Translations under genes and position numbers: made by a program
Part shown: positions 59,563 through 64,000 of the stretch, piece by piece
How the letters are laid out: every line of letters starts with the position of its first letter
Numbering within the stretch: the stretch's first letter is position 1
Origin: Membranipora membranacea
Taxonomy: Eukaryota > Bryozoa > Gymnolaemata > Cheilostomatida > Membraniporidae
Assembly: GCA_914767715.1 (NCBI GenBank)
Contig: OU612073.1
Span: forward strand, 21,390,001-21,454,000
Direction: 5' to 3'
Length of the DNA stretch: 64,000 nucleotides
Notes under the pieces: model-generated
Told to the model about the DNA's origin: nothing
The model's database searches: none
The model's input: the letters and a program-made list of their open reading frames with translations, nothing else

Positions 59563-62500
59563 TTAGATCTCCATCTCCTCTAGATTGTATGTTTTGAGAA
59601 CTTTGATGACTAAGGCTTTCTTTTCCTCAAAAGGTATCTCCCTGTCACCTCTGCGCTTTTGTTGACGCATCTCTGCCATTTTATAGAATGGTCTAATTGG
59701 TGCTCTAAATGAATCAAACGCCAGATAATTCCTCAGTTTTGGTGGTATCTGGGATTGACTTTGACAAGATTGCACAACCTGTAGTTATAAAAAAAAATAT
59801 AAAAACTATACAGTTAGAAATGCGTAAGATTGTGGTATTTTGTGATCAATGTTGAGAATGTAAACCATTATAAGGTGTGCGGAGAAGATGCATGATGGGA
59901 GGAGATCACAACTACTGGTGCAATTCAATCCACTACAGTTAACAGTTACTAATACTCTAATCTGCAATCCAGTTTTGAGCCTTTCCACAGACAAAAAATG
60001 GATCCTACAACTTCAAACAGCAGAGTGACTGATTCCAAATAAGACCTAGTGCATAGAAAAAAAAACTAACCTGTGTTGGTCTAAAACATCTCCGTATAGC
60101 CAGCCTACAGATTTGTTTGAGTGATTTTGGAGTACTCATCATTGCGGTAACAACACTTTTGAATAATTTGCACACACCATATCTTTCTTCCACCAACATC
60201 AAATCGAGACACTTTTGATGCTGACAGAAGATGTCAAGTTCAGCTACCTCCCAGAAAAAAAAGGCCTCCTTATCCCCAACCATAATCGCTTCAGAATGGT
60301 AAACAGTCCACCAATCATCTTCAAGTGTAGGCTTTTTGTAGCAGTGTGTCATTATGTACTGCGTGAGACGACATCTCCTGGAAGATCGATCTGTATAATA
60401 ATATACATGCTGTGAATGGGAAGTTTGAAATTTTTATAGCAATGCATCTGCAATTGAAATGATAGCGCACTTGCAAAAGATAAATGTGCTTTAAAATTTG
60501 ATATTTTTTGGGTGTAATGGCAGTGCAATACTTTTTAAATACAGTAATTATGACTAGAAGTGTCACCGGAAGTTAGTATTGTCATTGACACATATGCAAC
60601 TTGTTAGTCTAAGTGCTCAGACAGGCTGCAATAAAAGTAAGTGGAATTATCAAACACCCATGAATGAGTGTTTGATAATGTTAGTCACTAACTCGCATTG
60701 CAGCCGTCTGAACACTTGGACTAACAACTTGTTATCTTTAGATTCCGACAATTTTTAAATTTGACCAGAAAGTAATTCTATACAGCTCTTATTGCAATGA
60801 TGTCTGTGGAGTTTGGACGAAACATCGGAGCACTCACCCAGATCGCCGCAGGTGAAGATAAAATCCTTGATTAAATCCACTGCTTGCTCAGACTGTCTAT
60901 CTTTTTCATTATGTCCTTTATCAAGTCCTTTATCAAATGATAGAATGATATCCAGACAGCAGTCTGTAAATCCACAGCCAGACTGCAGTAAGTGATAGAC
61001 GACTCCTGATCTGCAAAATAGTCAACAGAAGGTACATGTTTCTATCTAGGTAGCTGCAAGTTTGACACCATCGAGGCAATATACGAAAGAGTGATGAGAA
61101 CAAGATGCCTCAGACTCGTAGCTACTGACCATGCTGACCCAGTATTTATATTCGATAAACTTCCATCTGGTCGATACAGAGCAATCAAGGCGAGGGTAAA
61201 CATACGAACTGACTGTTTCCGATCCCTCTGTGTGCGGAAGTTAAATAGTATACTTTTTTAGCCAACTAGTAATAATTTTTACTGTTTATTTATTTTTTTT
61301 CAATTTTTAAAACCAACCAGACCAAAACTTTTTAATGTTTACACCATAACTTTTATTGCTCAGCGAAAACAAAATATTTCTCAAATATGAGACTGTAATA
61401 TACGATCATCATCATTACTACTACCATGCTTCTAACCTGGGAAGTAAATGTCGATGAAAATTCACAACATGACGGTTTGAGGCGCTCCAACCAACTGAGA
61501 TATAGATGATGTGATTTGAGACAGGCGGTACCATTATAATAAATATAGAACCCATTTCGGAGTTATTCTTCCTTTCTTTGTGTACTCTTAACCGTATCTA
61601 GAACAAGTTTGTTCCCTCTGTGGTGGCGGAGAGATACTGCAAAAGTACCAAGTATCAATACCCGAATATTTGCAATATCCATCTGCCACTACAGAGGGAA
61701 AAAACTTGCTCTTAGCCATACTTTAGCTCGAATAAGTCTATGATTTGTATAAGTACTTGTTGCGTGCCCACTACCTAAGGGTGTAACCTTACAATTCACA
61801 ACACTCTGAACAAAATGGCAAAACCACTTTAGATTTTTGGACCCATCCCATTGGGTTGTGAATGAGTTAATAATCAGGCTAGATATGACAAGATAACACA
61901 ATAGTTATGTGGCAAAGAGGGCTGAGCTAGATTACTTGTAACATAACAAACCTATAGTGAAGGTTCCAGTCACTCCAGTAGAGATAACAGTATGGTAGTT
62001 TTTGCTCATTGTAGAATACGTAAAGGATGTACAAGTACAAAGTATCTAGTCTCTCACTTGATTGCTTGCCTAGTTGGTTGTTGTCATGCAGTGAAGTCAA
62101 TGTGGCGGTATCTCTAAGCTCACTCTCATACTTCTTTAGACAGCTACGAAGAATTTGTCTGATGTTTACATCATCAGGAATGTGGTCACAGTGAAGCAGA
62201 CCTAAAATGGCTACTATATACATCATGTTAGAGTCAATTTCGTTCACTTCGTACAAATTATCTCCTGCCTTTTCCAGTACACTTCTGATCAAACTGATGA
62301 ACTGTTTACACCAAGAGTCATCGATCCCATATCTATCAAAACTTCTTTGAAAGTCATCCAGAGTATTGACGAACATATTCTTTGTGTCTATCAGTTTCTC
62401 CTGCGCTTTTTGCTTAAAGCGTGAGCTTCCTTCTAAAGAAGGAAAATATTGATGATAGTGGGCTCTGCCTATGTCAGCTATAGCTTGCATTAGTCTTGGA

Positions 62501-63991
62501 GTGTACCCATCGGAGATCGTCCAGGCGTACTCGCTGAAATATTCGCTGTAGGTTCCTTCCTATGAAAAGACGGCAGCCCAGGTGAGTTCAACTGCGTGCT
62601 ATTCTCATCAGAAAATGCAGTAGTCTCATTATAAAGGCATTACAACATCAAACCAAAGACCGCAGATCACATAAAATATTATTAGCACCAGAAAAACAGT
62701 CCCGCCATGATTCAGTTAATCTGTATTGTAGAGAACTAGGAGTTTGCCTCAAGGTCGGTCAAATCTATTCGAATAACCAATTAGGTGCAGGAATGGAGAA
62801 GATCCCTAACATATTGAGACCACAACTAACTCTGTGCCGGATGTTCAAATACAATCGGACCTGCTAGTAATAAGTAATAAATCTGTGCAACTGATATCAG
62901 GCAATCTCCTGCTCTCTATAATCAGACCTGGGTCCAAGTCATGGTAAGTCAAGTCATCTTCAAGTCAAGTCAAGTCAAAGTCACGACTTAACTACTTGAC
63001 TTAACAAAATTATGACTAGACTTGACTTGACTTGATGTCGAAAACAAATAGACAACACTTGACTTGACTTAACGAAAAATTGACTTTGACTTGACTTGGG
63101 AGTTGTCCTGACTTTGGTTAAGTCAACTTAAGTCAATGTGTGAAATTTTATAAACCGAACGATATTATTTGAGTCACATGCATAATGAGTCATGGAGGCT
63201 AGTAGCCACTGCCATCGACAAACCTCTCATGATCTTGGAGACATTACAAACAGGCAGATGCAAAAACCTTTTCAGAGAGAACGTTTTATCCGTCCTTAAC
63301 AAATAGTGATCAATCTTAGTCTGTGTTTATTTATTTATCCTCCACCAGCTCATCTTTTTACAGCATGAAACATTTCATTTGTCATCATTGACACAATAAA
63401 GGTACATATATACAATGAAGTAACAATGCTGAATTGCGTACACACCCAAACCTTCTTTCGTTTGTGGGGAGGAGAGCAAATCCCGATTAGTAGAGCAACT
63501 CCTGAGGACCTAACTAACTCCTCCACGATTTGGAGTCACCCGGGATTGAAATAAATTCCGAGTTGATTTTCACGGTTAATGAGCGTGACTTTGCCATGAC
63601 TTGTAAGTCACCCATCTTTGACTTGACTTGACTTACAAAAATCATGACTTGACTTGACTTGATGGCGAAAAAAATAGACACCAATTGACTTGACTTGGTG
63701 TAAATATGACTTGACTTATCATCGACAATGACTTGACTTGACTTGCGATGACTTGGACCCAGGTCTGTATAATAGGACCATCCAAATATGAAAAAGTGAC
63801 CATCTATCTCGCTGGGTAACTTTTACAAACCTATCCTACTATCTCATTCTATTACAACCACAGACTGAGATGATAATATCCAGATGGGCCTACCTTGTGG
63901 GAGGCACATCACTTCTTACTCTACAGAGGAGATCATGACTACCTACCTCGTCCTCTTCTAAGACAGGATGCACTCCTAGGTCTGCCATCAT
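59563..63991 (-). CDS. SOCS-box protein, putative Cullin 5 ubiquitin-ligase adaptor
   Basis: Five minus-strand exons: 63991-63947, 62559-61952, 61010-60838, 60390-60071 and 59778-59563. They join in phases 0, 2, 1, 0 to 453 residues. The start MMADLGVHP is preceded in frame by TAA. Residues 362-382 end in PKSLKQICRLAIRRCF, a textbook BC box (SLxxxCxxxI) for Elongin B/C. Exon 5 supplies IPPKLRNYLAF, a Cul5-box-like end. ASB and related proteins split the SOCS box this way. A basic tail (RQQKRRGDRE) follows. The first 360 residues look helical; they resemble ankyrin repeats only weakly (VVYHLLQSGCGFTDCCL), so the substrate-binding module is uncertain. An Elongin BC-Cul5 adaptor role rests on the box alone. 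Introns carry several transposons. Confidence 0.8.
60602..60727. mobile_element. Palindromic MITE in intron 3 of the SOCS-box gene
   Basis: Ends TGTTAGTCTAAGTGCTCAGA and, in reverse complement, TGTTAGTCCAAGTGTTCAGA. Inner TATCAAACAC / GTGTTTGATA also pair. The short direct repeat AACTT flanks it. Confidence 0.75.
61049..61258 (+). pseudogene. Possible LINE reverse-transcriptase C-terminal fragment
   Basis: A plus-strand frame of about 70 codons reads FDTIEAIYERVMRTRCLRLV, then FIFDKLPSGRYRAIKARVN and CVRKLNS. This resembles the basic end of LINE ORF2 proteins (F-x-KLPSGR-x-R ... LN). It lies in intron 2 of the SOCS-box gene on the opposite strand. Confidence 0.45.
61605..61707. mobile_element. 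Short palindromic element in intron 2 of the SOCS-box gene
   Basis: Arms of about 30 bp (AAGTTTGTTCCCTCTGTGGT ... and its near reverse complement) surround a 40-bp centre. Confidence 0.6.
62923..63767. mobile_element. TIR element with AAGTC-rich arms in intron 1 of the SOCS-box gene
   Basis: Ends CAGACCTGGGTCCAAGTCAT ... ATGACTTGGACCCAGGTCTG are perfect 20-bp inverted repeats, and the 6-bp direct repeat TATAAT flanks both sides (62917-62922, 63768-63773). Each arm continues for 150-230 bp as irregular AAGTC/GACTT pentamers. The centre (about 63140-63600) is unique and non-coding. CA...TG ends recall hAT elements, but the exact duplication is 6 bp rather than 8. Confidence 0.85.
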
Positions 63992-64000
63992 TTAAATCCT

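Overview
This window reads as nuclear DNA of an invertebrate animal. It is AT-rich, its genes are split by short GT-AG introns of about 0.25-1.4 kb, and small DNA transposons, retrotransposon remnants and minisatellites are frequent. The tyrosine-rich receptor tail, the Ly6-like protein, the SOCS-box protein and tandem membrane-protein paralogues would suit a sponge or another early-branching animal, but the species is an inference and could be wrong. All gene models were spliced by hand from reading frame, intron phase and splice motifs; none has transcript support here.

Layout. (1) 39-2661 (+) is the 3' part of a single-pass receptor with a cytoplasmic tail full of tyrosine motifs. (2) 5894-6937 (+) is a complete three-exon gene for a secreted or GPI-anchored Ly6/uPAR-like protein; a 59-nt perfect palindrome and a 7-bp minisatellite follow it. 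(3) About 9.17-20.8 kb and 27.3-29.1 kb is an array of at least five diverged 1.4-3.3 kb repeats that keep splice-like junctions but no shared reading frame. It carries decayed transmembrane exons, a clean 8-bp-TSD insertion and a local 11-bp minisatellite. (4) 21.1-26.6 kb is a retroelement patch: two partial LINE endonuclease copies, a MADF/Myb-like ORF and a broken DIRS-like element (RNase H plus tyrosine recombinase). (5) 31.06-33.87 kb is three abutting tandem arrays with periods of 20, 10/11 and 61 bp. The 11-bp array has 58 and the 61-bp array 13 apparently identical units. They cut off the 3' half of a minus-strand LINE at 33.88-37.09 kb. (6) 37.19-40.88 kb is bounded by about 300-bp inverted repeats and holds at least three further nested small transposons.

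(7) 43.77-58.71 kb (+) holds the main gene family: three tandem six-exon genes for a membrane protein with about eight predicted transmembrane segments. All five intron positions and phases (1,1,1,1,2) are conserved. The two left copies come from a recent duplication of about 5-6 kb; the third is older. I do not recognise the family by name. (8) 59.56-63.99 kb (-) is a five-exon gene for a 453-residue protein ending in a SOCS box, so probably a substrate receptor of an Elongin BC-Cullin 5 ubiquitin ligase. A TIR element with an AAGTC-rich interior sits in its first intron.

The genes do not form an evident pathway. The receptor tail, Ly6-like protein and tandem membrane proteins are surface or membrane proteins, and the SOCS-box protein is a regulatory adaptor, but nothing in the sequence links them functionally. 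The points most worth checking are the tandem eight-TM family with its uneven exon divergence, the splice-patterned non-coding array, and the composite of three homogeneous minisatellites.
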